DNA of 64,000 nucleotides from Locusta migratoria (GCA_026315105.1 CM048744.1:361337168-361401167); one strand, 5' to 3'; shown: positions 1 to 10,326, counted from the first letter of the stretch. The notes: generated by a model from the letters alone, not told the origin. Numbers and translations: made by a program.

Positions 1-207
1 TTTACTGATAGATAACACTTGCAAATCAATATGCTATCATAATCTTCGCCACAGCACCAAAGACAATTTACTGCTGGAATAAAATAACATGAACCAGACT
101 CACGCTTACACTTACAGCCACATACAGACGGCAACGTAACACAACCTCCAAGACGGATAAATTAATAAAACTTATCCATTGTGTTGGAATCTGCAACTGT
201 ATCTTGA

Positions 208-477
208 AATAGGTTTCATAAATTACTGCAACCAGTCGCCTTTTTTCTTCTTAATGAAGATTTATTAAACTATGACCGGTTTCAAGCTTCCTAGCAGCTC
301 ATCAGATGTGTTCACTTTTTTCTCGTTTTCTGCCCTGCCACAGATACAAATGTAATTTGCACTAAATGCGTACCATCTGATGATGAGCTGCTAGGCAGCT
401 TGAAACCGGTCATGATTTAATAAAGTTTCATTAAAAAGAAAAAAGGCGACTGGTTTCAGTAATTTTTGAAACCTATT
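208..477. repeat. Foldback element with hammerhead-like motif in both arms
   Basis: Arms at about 208-308 and 373-477 are near-perfect reverse complements around a 65-base spacer. Each arm, read outward, carries a CTGATGA box, a short self-complementary stretch and GAAACCGGTC (plus strand 377-411; minus strand 307-274). That order matches the core of a hammerhead ribozyme, but one to three extra bases lie next to stem II, so activity is not shown. Similar motifs recur in the window. A non-autonomous foldback or a paired Penelope-like terminus are both possible. Confidence 0.65.
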
Positions 478-1399
478 ATGGATAAATGAATACCTCAGAA
501 ATGGCTACACGCCGTACCAAGCGGCAACATAGCGTACTACAAGCACGTTTTTCATCAACAACCGTCGACTTTAAAAACTGATACACAAAAATATGGTATA
601 AATCAGCTTTTAATACGTTGTTGTCCAGGAACAACACTGGGAATGAAAGGGTTATCAAGTTCTTGTTTGGACCCATCATTTTCTCTGATTTTATCCGCTT
701 GCGCGCTACTGGTTCTACTACGGCTACACGGCGCGGTGAGCCGTCAGAGGTGTATAAAGGGGCCGTTGTTTCTGTTCTGCCTCAGTTTCCGGCGAGTAAT
801 TGAATTCGGCGTACTCGCCTGAAGATGGCAGGCAGTTGCTCTGTCAAGATAGTTTGTCTAGTTGACGATGTTATCCGGCTGCAGACCCGAGAAGAATATT
901 ACTAGTACAACGTCTTCATAACCTTTGAAATACACTGGATGCTAGAGGTACAATCCCGATTTATCTCAAAATCACTAACTTAGATGTATCAATTAATAAC
1001 AAAAAACTTTATTCTTTTCATCCTTCACTCCGAGGAGTGGCCAGTATTAGATCCGGCCTATAAAGAGTCGCGTTACTATTCAGCCAATTATCAGTCAAGG
1101 TGATAGTGGGGCAAAGGGGGATCCTAGGCGGGAATAAATGTGAGGGGCTTAGCATTCTCACCTCGGAGTGATAATCGAAGGATGTCAGCTGTAAGAGAGA
1201 AAAGTCTGTCCTACCAATAAAACATACGGTCGTCCGAAAATTTTCACCATTGTTTTGTCGTGAAACTATTTTGCTTTTGTGTCGATTCCTTTAGTTTATC
1301 TTCTCTCCTGCGATCAGTTTCAGTTTAACGATCCTCAGATATGACTTTACATGAATAATTCGAAACATTTAAAAGTTTTGTAATAAATGCCAAAGTTGA
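478..1399. other. No gene recognised
   Basis: No supported coding region. A degenerate copy of the foldback-arm motif (CTGAAGATGGC) lies near 820, without the GAAAC half. The palindrome ACTCCGAGGAGT lies near 1027 and its half-site recurs inverted near 1165. The small open frames here resemble no family I know. Confidence 0.4.
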
Positions 1400-1482
1400 A
1401 ATTTGAGCTAGACCGGCATTCGAACTAGGACTTTCCGTTTCGGGCCAGCGGTTGCCTTAACCAAACAGGCTACTGAGGCACG
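1400..1482 (-). repeat. tRNA-like SINE head, diverged
   Basis: The minus strand contains a box A-like stretch (GTTTGGTTAAGGC) and a box B-like stretch (TAGTTCGAATGCC) at tRNA-like spacing. It resembles the heads at 16205-16270 and 51716-51790. It is the RNA polymerase III promoter part of an old SINE and not a working tRNA. Confidence 0.5.
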
Positions 1483-1939
1483 CTTCCCATCCTGCCGAAA
1501 TTCTCAACTTGCAGCACACTACGATCGGACTGTCCCCTGCCCAATAGCACTGACTGCTCGCAGCCTATACTGGACTCTCGCAAGGGATCGAGCGTACTGG
1601 TAAATCTGCAGAGAAATTGCCGATTGCCCGTTGGGGGCATCGGCTTTGACAATGTATGAGACTTTGATGGTTTTTGCAATTCTAGATCGAAGGGGGGGTC
1701 AGTCAGATCAATGAAAGTTCCCACCCCAAAGTAAAATAAAAATAAAGAAACAGGTAAGCACCGGGCCTGAAGAAATGCTGTTGGACATGTTCTGGATCAG
1801 CAGTCAGTCACCCACTGAGTTCCAAAGCGCACGACGGTGACAAATGGACCCTATCGAAATGATTTGCAGAGAAAGTTCATCTGGAATTGTTGTTTTTTTA
1901 GGTAGCCATCTGCAGCGGTGATGTACTTTGAAAAAATCT

Positions 1940-2400
1940 TTGATCAAAATACTTTTATTTGTTATGTTCTACCGATTTCGGCAACTGCTGCCATCAACAG
2001 GAAATCAAGAAAATATTTTACATGTAAGCCAATAAGAAAGATTGTTCAAATGTTTGTCAAGCTCAACTACGGGGTCATCAGGCCATAAAATTACAAAGTA
2101 CTTATGAAATACCTTTTACTAAACGACACAAACATCCATGGCCGAGAGGGGGATTCGAACCCCCGACGGGGAAAGGCCTCGCGCATGGCAGCATAGCGCC
2201 TCAATGCGTTCGGCCGCTCCGCCGCAGCTAAGCCAATAAGGTAACATATTTACTGAGTACACTAACGTCCAATATTTTATTGTAAATTGGACGTTGCTGT
2301 ACTCAGCAAAAATGTTGTTATTGGCTTAGAGGTAAAATATTTTGTTGACGTCCTGTTGATGGCAACAGTTGTCGAAAGCGGTAGAACATGAACATTTTGC
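1940..2400. repeat. Foldback element split by a SINE
   Basis: The arms at about 1940-2036 and 2318-2400 are reverse complements. The inner part, continuing after the SINE at 2241-2317, folds into a hairpin whose loop lies near 2270-2290. Each arm carries a CTGTTGATGG box followed by a short stem and GAAA (minus 2001-1969; plus 2352-2384), a variant of the motif in the 208-477 element. Confidence 0.65.
2037..2228 (-). mobile_element. SINE1 (tRNA-derived SINE), complete insertion
   Basis: Minus-oriented SINE1: GC-rich tRNA-like head at the right, box B complement (GGGGGATTCGAACCCCC) near 2149-2165, body with the GGGTCATCAG block, tail at the left. It is flanked by a perfect 12-bp TSD, TAAGCCAATAAG, at 2025-2036 and 2229-2240. 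Its head is more diverged than in the other copies. SINEs of this type depend on a LINE's reverse transcriptase in trans. Confidence 0.9.
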
Positions 2401-2754
2401 AGCCTTGGCATAAGACAATGTTTCAATAAAACTTCTAAAATTGTGTGAAAAACGGCCAAAAAACGTGTGTGTTTTATCACAACGCACTGGCACATTGGGT
2501 TAGCGCTACTTTGTAGCCTGTCTTCGTGACAACTTTGATCTTTTACTGACACGGAACCTAGCGACTTTTCGCTTTTTCCAAGACGCTCTTCGTGGTCGCA
2601 AGTTCTTCCATTTGTGTTGCAATTGCTCCAGCGATTTTCCAGTAGGCAAAGCAAGCTCACAGATAAGCATTGGCAGCGGCCATGAAAAATTTTTACAGTT
2701 GCAGGTCGAGAAGTGACAGATGCTTAACAGTTTGCGTGCAATTAGTTTGTGAAA

Positions 2755-3454
2755 TGAATTTGACAGAGCACTGAAAGATCTTAATCGAAACAAGGCCCCA
2801 GAAGTAGATGACATTCTCTCACAGGTACTTAAGTCTCTGGAAGAACCAGCCATGACAAACCTGTTTCACCTGGTGTGTAAGATGTATGAGACAGGCGAAG
2901 TACCCTCAGACTTTAAGAAAAATGTTATAATACCCATTCCAAAGAAAGCAGGCGCAGACAGGTGTGAAAACTACAGAACCATCAGTTTAATAAGTCATGG
3001 TTGCAAAATATTAACACGAATTATATACAGAAGGATGGAAAAGCTGGTAGAAGCCGACCCCGGGGAAGATCTGTTTGGGTTCAGGAGAAATGTAGGAACA
3101 CGGGAGGCAATACTCACTTCACGGCTTATTCTAGAAGATAGATTAAGAAAAGGCAAACCTACATTTCTAGCTTTTGTAGATTTGGAGAAGGCTTTTGACG
3201 ATGTTGATTGGAATAAACTCTTTCAAGTTCTAAAGCAAGTAGGAGTAAAATATAGGGAGCGTAAGGTTATTTACAACTTGTACAAAAACCAGACAGCGGT
3301 TGTCAGAGTTGAAGGGCATGAAAGGGATGCAGTGGTTGGGACGGGAGTAAGACAGGGTTGTAGCCTTTCTCCAATATTATTCAGTTTGTACATTGAGCTA
3401 GCTATAAAGGAAAGCAAGGAGAAATTTAGAGAAGGAATTAAGTTCAGGGTGAAG

Positions 3455-3485
<31 letters not shown>

Positions 3486-4252
3486 CGTTTTGCCGACGAC
3501 ATTGTAATTCTGTCAGACAGAGCAAAGGATGTGGAAGAGCAGTTGAATGGAATGGGCAGTGTGTTGAAGAGAGCGTATAAATGAACGTTAACAAGAGCAA
3601 AGCAAGGGTAATGGAGTGCAGTCTAACAAAACCAGGCGATGCTGAAGGAATTACATTAGGTTACGAAACAATAAAGGATGTAGATGAGTTTTGTTACTTG
3701 GGCAGGTAAAATAACAAATGATGATCGCAGTACAGAGGATATAAAATGCAGAATGGCAATGGGTAGAAAAGCGTTCTTGAAAAAGAGGAATTTTTTTAAC
3801 CACGAATATTGATTTAAGCGTAAGGAAGTCCTTTCTGAAGGCATTTGTGTGGAGTGTTGCCTTGTATGGGAGTGAACATGGACGATAAACAGTGTGGCCA
3901 GGAAATGTGGTGCTACAGAATAATTCTGTAGATTAGGTGGTTGGATCGCGTAACTAATGAGGAGGTACTGAACAGAATTGGGGAGAAAAGGAATTTCTGG
4001 CATACCTTGACTAAAAGAAGGGATCGATTGGTAGGACACCTCCTTAGACATCAAGGAATTGTGAATTTAGCGTTGGAGGGAAGTGTATGGGGTAAACCCG
4101 CAGAGGAAGACCAAGAGATGGATACAGTAAGCAGATTCAGACAGATGTAGTTTCCGTTCTTATGTGGAGTTGAAGAGGCTTGCTCAGGATCGGGTGTTGT
4201 GGAGAGCTGCATCAAACCAGTCCCGGACTGAAGACCACAACAACGACGACGA
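2755..4252 (+). pseudogene. LINE1 non-LTR retrotransposon, RT and C-terminal part
   Basis: Fragment of an ORF2-like polyprotein with reverse transcriptase. In frame from about 2757 come the approach to the RT core (NYRTISLIS), motif A in FVDLEKAFDDVDW (about 3172-3210), and VRQGCSLSPILF (about 3346-3381). A poly(A) run at 3461-3483 then breaks the frame, and FADDIVIL, the catalytic block, follows at about 3486-3512 in another frame. The C-terminal module (TNEEVLNRIGEKRNFW, then LVGHLLRHQG) is at 3950-4060, with further frameshifts and a shortened DRK region near 3895. The 3' end is CTGAAGACCACAACAAC near 4228. The endonuclease half is missing, as in 5'-truncated LINEs. The clade is probably RTE/CR1-like, which I cannot fix by eye. 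Confidence 0.9.
3461..3483 (+). repeat. Poly(A) run inside the RT coding region
   Basis: About 23 A residues sit where sister copies (31480-31500, 49140-49160) have a short ATAAAAAC coding for IK. The run shifts the reading frame just before the FADD catalytic block. Confidence 0.85.
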
Positions 4253-4413
4253 AGTTTGTGAGGGGAAAGAAACGGTGTTATCACTGGAATGACCCTCATT
4301 TTGTCGTACGTAAACAGGCCAGTGCCGGATTAGCCACGTAGCAAGAGTTAGCAAATGCTACGGGACCCGCGCCTTTGAGGGCCCCGCGCCTGGGCGCCAA
4401 TAATCTTGTCGGC

Positions 4414-4471
<58 letters not shown>

Positions 4472-4473
4472 TT
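4414..4473 (+). repeat. (TTA)n microsatellite
   Basis: About twenty uninterrupted TTA/ATT units inside the hAT remnant, trailing into TTTAGTTATT. Confidence 0.95.
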
Positions 4474-5078
4474 AGTTATTATTTTAGTTATTTCAAGTAT
4501 AGCATTTATTTCTTGCAAGTAGACTTGTGAAAAAGGTGAATTACCTCACAATTTGGTTCAGTTCTCAAAATTCTGCCAACTGATTAATAATGTTTCTGGC
4601 GCCACGATGAAGAACAGGGTAATCAGTGTGTCGGAGCTAAGCTCGATGGCCAGCAATAGCTTCTCAGTGACGTTTAGTTCATGCGATCCTGTTGCTGTAT
4701 TCGCTGCATCTTGAGTCCCAAATTGCGGTATCAATACTGACGGTGCTGTGAGAACGGCAGACAGCAGCCGCTCATGCACAGATGGCCACTGCTGCTGCGT
4801 TACGAGGCCTGGTAAAAGCGCAGGACTGTTGACGTGACAGCGATTAAAAAAGGGCAGTCGAGACAAGTCCCCAGAGGTACCGAAATCTAACAGTCGGTGC
4901 TTGGAGGCCAATCGTCAACTTCTTTTACAAAGTAGATGATGTGAAAAGTGGGCGACATCGATTGTATATAGTGATTTCAAAGTTACTGACTGAAAAGAGG
5001 AAACCACTGAAGCATAAGGTAAGGTACTTGTCTGTTCATATATACCCCAAAGTTTAAACAATAAATTACAAACTGTTA

Positions 5079-5432
5079 ATGGAAAATTCATTAGGATCGT
5101 GTTTTCCTAATGTAGAAATAGCCTTACGCATTTACTTATTAATGATCACCAACTGCAATGGAGAACGTTCTTTTTCAGCGTTAAAGAGCATTAAAAATGA
5201 ATTGAGAAATACGATGGCACAGGAACGTCTAAATGACCTCAGTATAGTAATGAACATTGAATACGATTTGCTCAGAGAAATTGATGTAACTTGCATTATT
5301 TCTAAATTTGCCGAAATTAAGTTTATTTGTAATAATCTTGTTTTATTTTATGTCCTATACCATATGACCTTAAGTTCTAAACATCCAAACGGCCCTTTGT
5401 CAGATTTTGCTACGGGCCCCACGCTTGCTTAA
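5079..5432 (+). pseudogene. hAT transposase C-terminal dimerisation domain
   Basis: The translated frame contains FPNVEIALRIYLLMIT, then NCNGERSFSALKSIKNELR and MAQERLNDLSIVMN. This is the classic order of the hAT C-terminal (hATC) domain, with the conserved ERSFS.L..IKN.LR...Q.RL core, as in the ZMYM1-like hAT group. Only the last 80 or so residues of a transposase of several hundred remain. No DDE catalytic region or BED finger is readable upstream. The residues after about 5330 read into the terminal inverted repeat. Confidence 0.85.
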
Positions 5433-5449
5433 ACGGCAGTGGTTTAGAC

Positions 5450-5795
5450 AGAAGAAAACACTGGGCGGTAAAGCGGTCAAGAACGAGAACGGAAGCATTC
5501 GCCGCACGCGCGCTGGAAATCCTGTGCGGAGGGAAGCGGCGGGAGTCACCGTTGCGCTGACGTCGCAATCACGGCGGGCCGAGCCGTGACGTCAGCAGCG
5601 GGCGCCTGCGTCACGCATGATGGCCCGGCGTGGCGCGGCGAGTTCCGGCTGCCGCCACAGCCGCCGCGTCGCGAGGCAGGCGGGCACGCCCAGGGGACCA
5701 TTCGGCAGACTGGCAGGGGGCTTCCTGCGCGCGTGCCGCCACCACACTGCGGGGTCTGCAAACACCGCCGTTTGGAACGGTGCCGGCGGTACGGA
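5450..5795. promoter_or_regulatory. CpG-rich stretch with CRE-like site
   Basis: A GC- and CpG-rich block in otherwise AT-rich surroundings. It contains GTGACGTCAG near 5586-5595, a CREB/ATF-type site, and GCTGACGTCGC near 5557. Overlapping open frames on both strands (about 70 residues each) are by-products of high GC. It could be a promoter island or a GC-rich transposon fragment, and no transcript start can be assigned. Confidence 0.35.
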
Positions 5796-6038
5796 AACTA
5801 AAGGCTAGTCTACACGACGACACTAGGTTGTGACACTCGTTTCATGAAATGAGTTGCGCGCAACTGGTTTCCTGTGTATCTGTAGACACGGCGCCAATAC
5901 TATAAACTTCAGTTTCGTTGTTTTGTGAGTGCCGTAGTCGCCGTAAGTTTTGGTAGCTGTGAGAGTTGTGCTGGAGCCATTGCTTCTCTGTGTGAAGTCG
6001 CTGCATAAAACTAAACATAAAAAGAATTTAAAAAAAAC

Positions 6039-6345
6039 GTGTTTGGGTTCGTGACTGGATTAAAAAAAAGACGCCAGCCCGGTTGCTCGGCAACCTTGCT
6101 GAAAGAAATTGTGATCGAAGAACCTAGAAGCTATTTTAATCAACTCATAATGTTAAAAAGGAACGTAAACTGCTCTGGTGACAGAGTTAGTAATGCAATA
6201 AAGAAACAAGACACTGTTATGCGTGAAGCATTGTTACCAGAACTCAAATTACAAATTGCATTACTTTCTTGTCAAATAGATATTCGTCTCTACAGTACCT
6301 GTACCGTGTTCCCAAATCCGCAATTGCCATAATTCGTTTTTATAG
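6039..6345 (+). pseudogene. Harbinger transposase (HARBI1-like) fragment
   Basis: The plus frame reads EEPRSYFNQLIML, then KKQDTVMREALLPELKL, matching the HARBI1 family region (DP..Y..FLRM.. then KQDT.MREAI.P..RLA). After a frameshift near 6280 the next frame gives YSSLQYLYRVPKSAIAII (6282-6336), the conserved helix that follows (F.SL.Y.YRV....I). The DDE catalytic residues, which lie further C-terminal, are gone. It would encode the nuclease that recognises the element's ends, but this copy is dead. Confidence 0.8.
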
Positions 6346-6497
6346 GTATTTGGAATTGAATGTTCTTTAGTCTGCAATTCACTAATCGTCAACCCATCAA
6401 TATTTAATTCACGAAAAATTGTTTCAAGAGCACTAACACGCAGCTGCTTATTACTGAAATTTGAATCGTTAAAATGACAAACACCTATGCATCGCAT
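6330..6497 (-). pseudogene. MADF/Myb-like accessory protein fragment of Harbinger
   Basis: The minus-strand frame reads NFSNKQLRVSALETIFRELN, then IDGLTISELQTK and NTYKNELWQL. This fits the MADF domain pattern (Y.NK..R..AL..I...L...G.T...L..K...IR..Y..EL). PIF/Harbinger elements carry such a second gene, whose product helps transposase nuclear import and end binding. It runs convergent to the transposase remnant, and its start is lost. Confidence 0.6.
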
Positions 6498-6984
6498 ATA
6501 CGTTCAAAAACCGAATTATTTCTTTCGTTCCCCCCCTTTATGTTGTGTTTTGTTCTGTATTGGTTATAAGCTAACCTAAAAACACGCGCTATCAGTTTCG
6601 CCAAAGTTGGACGGTGTCGAAACTGTTTAGTTTCGCCAACGAGTTGCGCGAACGCCTGCCGCGCATGCGCACTGGCCAGTAGCGCACTTTCATGAAACGT
6701 AGTGTCGTCGTGTAAACTAGCCTTAAGTGCCGCCAGAGACATTTAGTTCAAAACGCGGGGCGGGGCACGAAGCACACAAGCGCCAGAAACTGCGTGTTAT
6801 GACTAGACTTCGGATTTTAGGTAAAAACCTATTTTGTTCCTCATTAAATAAAGGCGATAAAAGTTGCACATTCACGAATTATGCAAATTTATGATCCAAA
6901 ACGCTAGTTTTATCGCACCTAAGAATACCTAATTTTAGATTAGTACCTGATTGAACTAAATTTAAAAATCTATCACATTAGAGT

Positions 6985-8066
6985 GAGATTATGCCTTTCA
7001 GCGTTCAGTCTTGAGCAAAGTACCTCTAATAAAATTCCTCCATAATCCCCTTTTCAATGCTAACATTGATGCCTCGTCTGATGTTATGCCTTTTACTTCA
7101 AAATCATTCTGCACCGAATCTATGTACTTTCTTCTTGGTCTACCTCGACTTCTCTTACCCTCCGCTGTCGAGCTCCTGAGTCTCTCAGGTAACCTTACTT
7201 CCCCCATGCGTGTAACATGACCCCACCATCTCAGTCTGTTCGCTCTGCTTCATCTATGGTGTTCATTCCCAGTTTTTCCTTGATTTCCTCATTATGGACA
7301 CCCTCCTGCCATTGTTCCCATCTATTAGTGCCTGCAATCATTCTTGCTACTTTCATATCTGTAACCTCTACCTTATGAATAAGGTAACCTGTATCCACCC
7401 AACTTTCACTCCCATACAACAAAGTTGGTCGGTGCACTGCTAACTTAGTCTTGGTACTGACTTCCTTCTTGCAGAAGAGAGTAGATCTTAGCTGAGCACT
7501 CACTGCATTAGCTTCCCTGCACCTCAATTCCAGTTCTTTCACTATGTTGCCATCCTGTGAGAAAATACATCCCAGGTACTTGAAACTGTCTACCTGTTCT
7601 AGCTTTGTTCCTCCTATTTGGCACTCAATCTGTTTAAATCTCTTTCCCACTGACATTACTTTCGTGTTGGAGATGCTGATCTTCATATCATAATCCTTGC
7701 ACTTCTGATCGTGCTCTGAAATATTAGTTTGCAACCTTTCAATTGAATCGGCCATTAAATCTAAGTCGTCCGCATATGCGAGACTGCTTATTTTGTTTTC
7801 ACCTATTTTAATCCCGCCTTGCCAATCTACTGTTTTCAACATATGATCCATGAATAGTATGAACAGCAGTGATGACAGGTTACAGCCTTGTCTTACCCCT
7901 GAAACTACCCTGAACCATGAGCTTAATTTGTCATCTACTCTGCTTCCTGACAGTCTACGTAAAGCCCTTTAATTGCCTGCAGAAGTTTGCCTCCTATACC
8001 ATAATCTTGTAGAACTGACATTAGCTTCCTCCTAGAGACACGGTTATAAGCCTTTTGTAGATATAT
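6985..8066 (-). pseudogene. LINE family B, RT and C-terminal fragment
   Basis: On the minus strand a long frame (7851-7231) contains KISSLAYADDLDLMADS, with the YADD catalytic block, followed by the thumb region (FKYLGCIFSQDG) and YGSESWV. Downstream (7207-6998) comes the basic tail SRGRPRRKYIDSVQND, seen at the C-terminus of RTE/CR1-like LINEs. Upstream (8066-7855) decayed frames still read AYNRVSRRKLMSVLQDYGIG, the RT motif A region, with stops. It differs from LINE1, which has FADD. The 5' part is truncated. Confidence 0.88.
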
Positions 8067-8521
8067 GAAACGTATCTAATTAAATAAAATTTTTATGCCA
8101 AAAAATCCCTTCCCAGTTAAGAATTATGCAAATATTTTATCGAAAATTGTAATTTTATAGTACCTAAAGTACCTAATTTCATATTAAAACCTGACTGTAT
8201 CTAATTTTTAAAAATCAGTCAAACAAAATTTGTATGACTAAAAACACCCTTCTGGTCTTCCAGGCTTATCTGTTTGCATGCGTGAACAATGGTGAGTCAG
8301 ACGACGACGCATACGCCAGGCTGTTCTAGCTCGCACTACTCCGCAGAGCGTTGTCGCTCGCTGTAAACCGTCAAACTGCAATTGATAGAAGAGGTGGCAG
8401 AAAAAAAATCAACTTCGTCCCGGTTCTTTTGGTGTGAAGGTTAGTACGAGACTGACCACCCTCTCCACAGTGGCTGACATCAAGTAAATCAACAGAACAT
8501 GAATGTGTGGTCCCATTGTGC

Positions 8522-8677
8522 CTCATACCGTCATTTAAATATGCTCCGGTGACATCCATTGGCGTGGAACAGTCATTCTCAGCATATAATATGCTATTAA
8601 CAAGAAACATTAGTTTCTCAACAGAAACTCTGGAGAAAGTGTTATTTATTTACTGTGACTGCAATTATGGATATTAA
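8522..8677 (+). pseudogene. hAT transposase C-terminus (hATC domain)
   Basis: The frame reads FKYAPVTSIGVEQSFSAYN, then TETLEKVLFIYCDCN and a stop. This is the hATC signature of the CGGBP1-like hAT group (APV.SVDVE.SFS.Y...L......T.E.L...L...CN). Only 51 residues remain. It belongs to the 6804-8836 element and reads toward that element's right end. Confidence 0.8.
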
Positions 8678-8911
8678 CAATATAATAATATCGATTTTTG
8701 TCAATCTGTATCTTTCTAGACAAAGTTTTGGATTTTGGTCACATATTTTCTGATTTTATGACCTATTTTTGTAAGTGATAGAACCTATTTTAGGTACCTT
8801 ATTTCAGATTTTTAGAATCTAAAAGTCCGAGGTCTAGTTATGACCCACTTTAGGTTACGCTAGTAACACGAAAAGTGGGCGTTTGCGATCGTCTTTTGAC
8901 AGCTCTAAATT

Positions 8912-9226
8912 AAAAAAAAAAAGGTAAAGCAGTCAACAATCCGAAGATTGGTTTGAACACCACAGTGCTTTACTAGGCATGGTCCTGTTTGGAGGTGGTA
9001 TGCCGTTGCCTTCCTCCGACCTTCGAACTGACTTACCCAGCCAGTTATAGGGGGACGTACAGTTTAACGTGGGTTCCGAACCACGGTGCTACTCGATATT
9101 TTTCACATCAGCAACACTGCCAGATGTGAAAGAAGTGGAAAGTGAGAGAAAAATCCTAGGACCTAGTGGGGATCGAACCCGGGACCTTTGGATTTGTAGT
9201 CTGACACTCTACCACTGTGCTACGGA
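8912..9226 (-). mobile_element. SINE2 (tRNA-derived SINE)
   Basis: Minus-oriented. The tRNA-like head is at 9160-9226, with box B GGTTCGATCCCC on the minus strand and box A-like TAGCACAGTGGTAGAG. Its body has the GTGGTATGCCGTTGCC and ACGTGGGTTCCGAACCACGG blocks shared with copies at 14342, 28775 and 48383. The tail is an A-rich run at the left (8909-8922 on the plus strand). Confidence 0.85.
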
Positions 9227-10261
9227 TTAACTGAAAATAACGGCTTAACCATCCCTACACGAAAATTGAATAACCGAATTTGTAGAGGAGACACTTCTCT
9301 ACAACTTTGCTCTGTTGTGTTTTTTCATATCTCGCATTGTTTCAGAGATATTTGCAAAAATAACGGCAATTTGACACCGTCACTTGATTTTAAGTAAGCC
9401 AGGCGTTCGGAGATGTCACGTGACATTACTCGCCTCGAACTCTCTCTGCCATTATAATGTAACATTTTTAAAGAAAATTAATAATTAGAGAAAAAAAATA
9501 ATTTGCGGTCAAAGAAAGACGATGTTTCTCATAGTTTCTTATAGTTAAAGTTTTTTTGATGTACAAAAACACATTTGTGAAAAGGTAAATGATATTTATT
9601 CCTTTCAAAGTTTTTCTTGAAGAATATTGTAAATTACTCAGGCTAGACTCGTTATTACCATTTCCTTTTCTCAAGGTCGAGGGCACTTGTTGCTTTAAGG
9701 CCTTGATGCAGTTAAAAATATAACACTGAAATGCAATTCTTTACAAATTAAAAAAAAGGAAAGAAAAAAACACTTCCACTTTAAAATTTAATTGATCATT
9801 ACCTTCACTGTCACTTTTTTACCGAACAACATCAGATCTACTTAACTACTAACTAACTTAAAGAAAGACAAGTCAACAGCCACAGACATTCAGTGTTTAA
9901 TCAGAGATAATTAACTGTTTAATTAATGCAATCGATAACTATGGCAACAAATCTAAAAAAGTTAAAAATAAAAAATATAAATATAAAATATTGAAAAAAT
10001 TTCGTATCATTATATATTGCTTGCCATTTCGTACTATCCTGCTATGTGTATCGTTACAGCATACACCATATTGCTTGCTGTATTTTATGATTTTTGTATT
10101 ATAACTTATGCATTGTCATTTCAAAGCAATGGCGCACTGAAGAATTAACAAGAACATGTCGTTCTTAGTACTATAAATTATAATCTAGAGTCTAAAATGC
10201 CATATTAGCAGTTAACAACTGCCATTAGTAGTACGAGAACTAAGAAACCGTTACCTAACTG
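9227..10261. other. AT-rich, no gene recognised
   Basis: AT-rich sequence with A/T runs. The short open frames (for example 9468-9686 minus) match no family I know. Nothing else is supported. Confidence 0.4.
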
Positions 10262-10262
10262 T

Positions 10263-10326
10263 CGGCCGCAGTATAGTGTGCAGCGCGTTAGGTTGGGATG
10301 CTCATGTTCGATAGTTCGATACCCGC
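10263..10326 (+). repeat. tRNA-like SINE head
   Basis: GTATAGTGTGCAGCGCGTT (box A-like) followed at tRNA spacing by GTTCGATACCCGCC (box B-like). It looks like the pol III promoter of a SINE. A clear body and tail are not recognised, so its downstream limit is open. Confidence 0.45.

Larger units (their letters stand above)
4320..5441 (+). mobile_element. hAT-type DNA transposon remnant
   Basis: The left end begins CAGTGCCGGATTAG near 4320 and the right end reads CGGCAGTG near 5434-5441, an imperfect inverted match. Both ends contain a GCTACGGG(A/C)CC block (about 4357 and 5410). The only recognisable coding part is the hAT dimerisation region at 5079-5330. A TTA microsatellite lies inside. 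No clean 8-bp TSD is visible, so the borders are approximate. Confidence 0.55.
5801..6723. mobile_element. PIF/Harbinger DNA transposon
   Basis: Terminal inverted repeats begin AGGCTAGTCTACACGACGAC at the left and, read inward from the right, AGGCTAGTTTACACGACGAC. Homology continues for roughly 70 bp. The flanking TSD is TAA (5798-5800 and 6724-6726), the 3-bp type typical of this superfamily. Inside are a transposase remnant on the plus strand and a MADF-like remnant on the minus strand, the two-gene layout known for PIF/Harbinger. Length is about 920 bp, so it is an internally deleted copy. Confidence 0.85.
6804..8836. mobile_element. hAT transposon with perfect 8-bp TSD, containing a LINE
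   Basis: The ends are TAGACTTCGGATTTTAG at the left and CTAAAAGTCCGAGGTCTA at the right, imperfect inverted repeats. Both sides carry the perfect 8-bp TSD GTTATGAC (6796-6803 and 8837-8844). A hATC domain (8522-8677) confirms the superfamily. A LINE fragment of another family (about 6975-8068) sits inside in reverse orientation. Without it the element is about 940 bp, so it is non-autonomous. Confidence 0.9.

Noticed and set aside
4558..4911. 117-residue minus-strand open frame within the hAT remnant
   Set aside because: No similarity to hAT or any other family. It runs opposite to the recognised hATC domain and is likely a chance frame.
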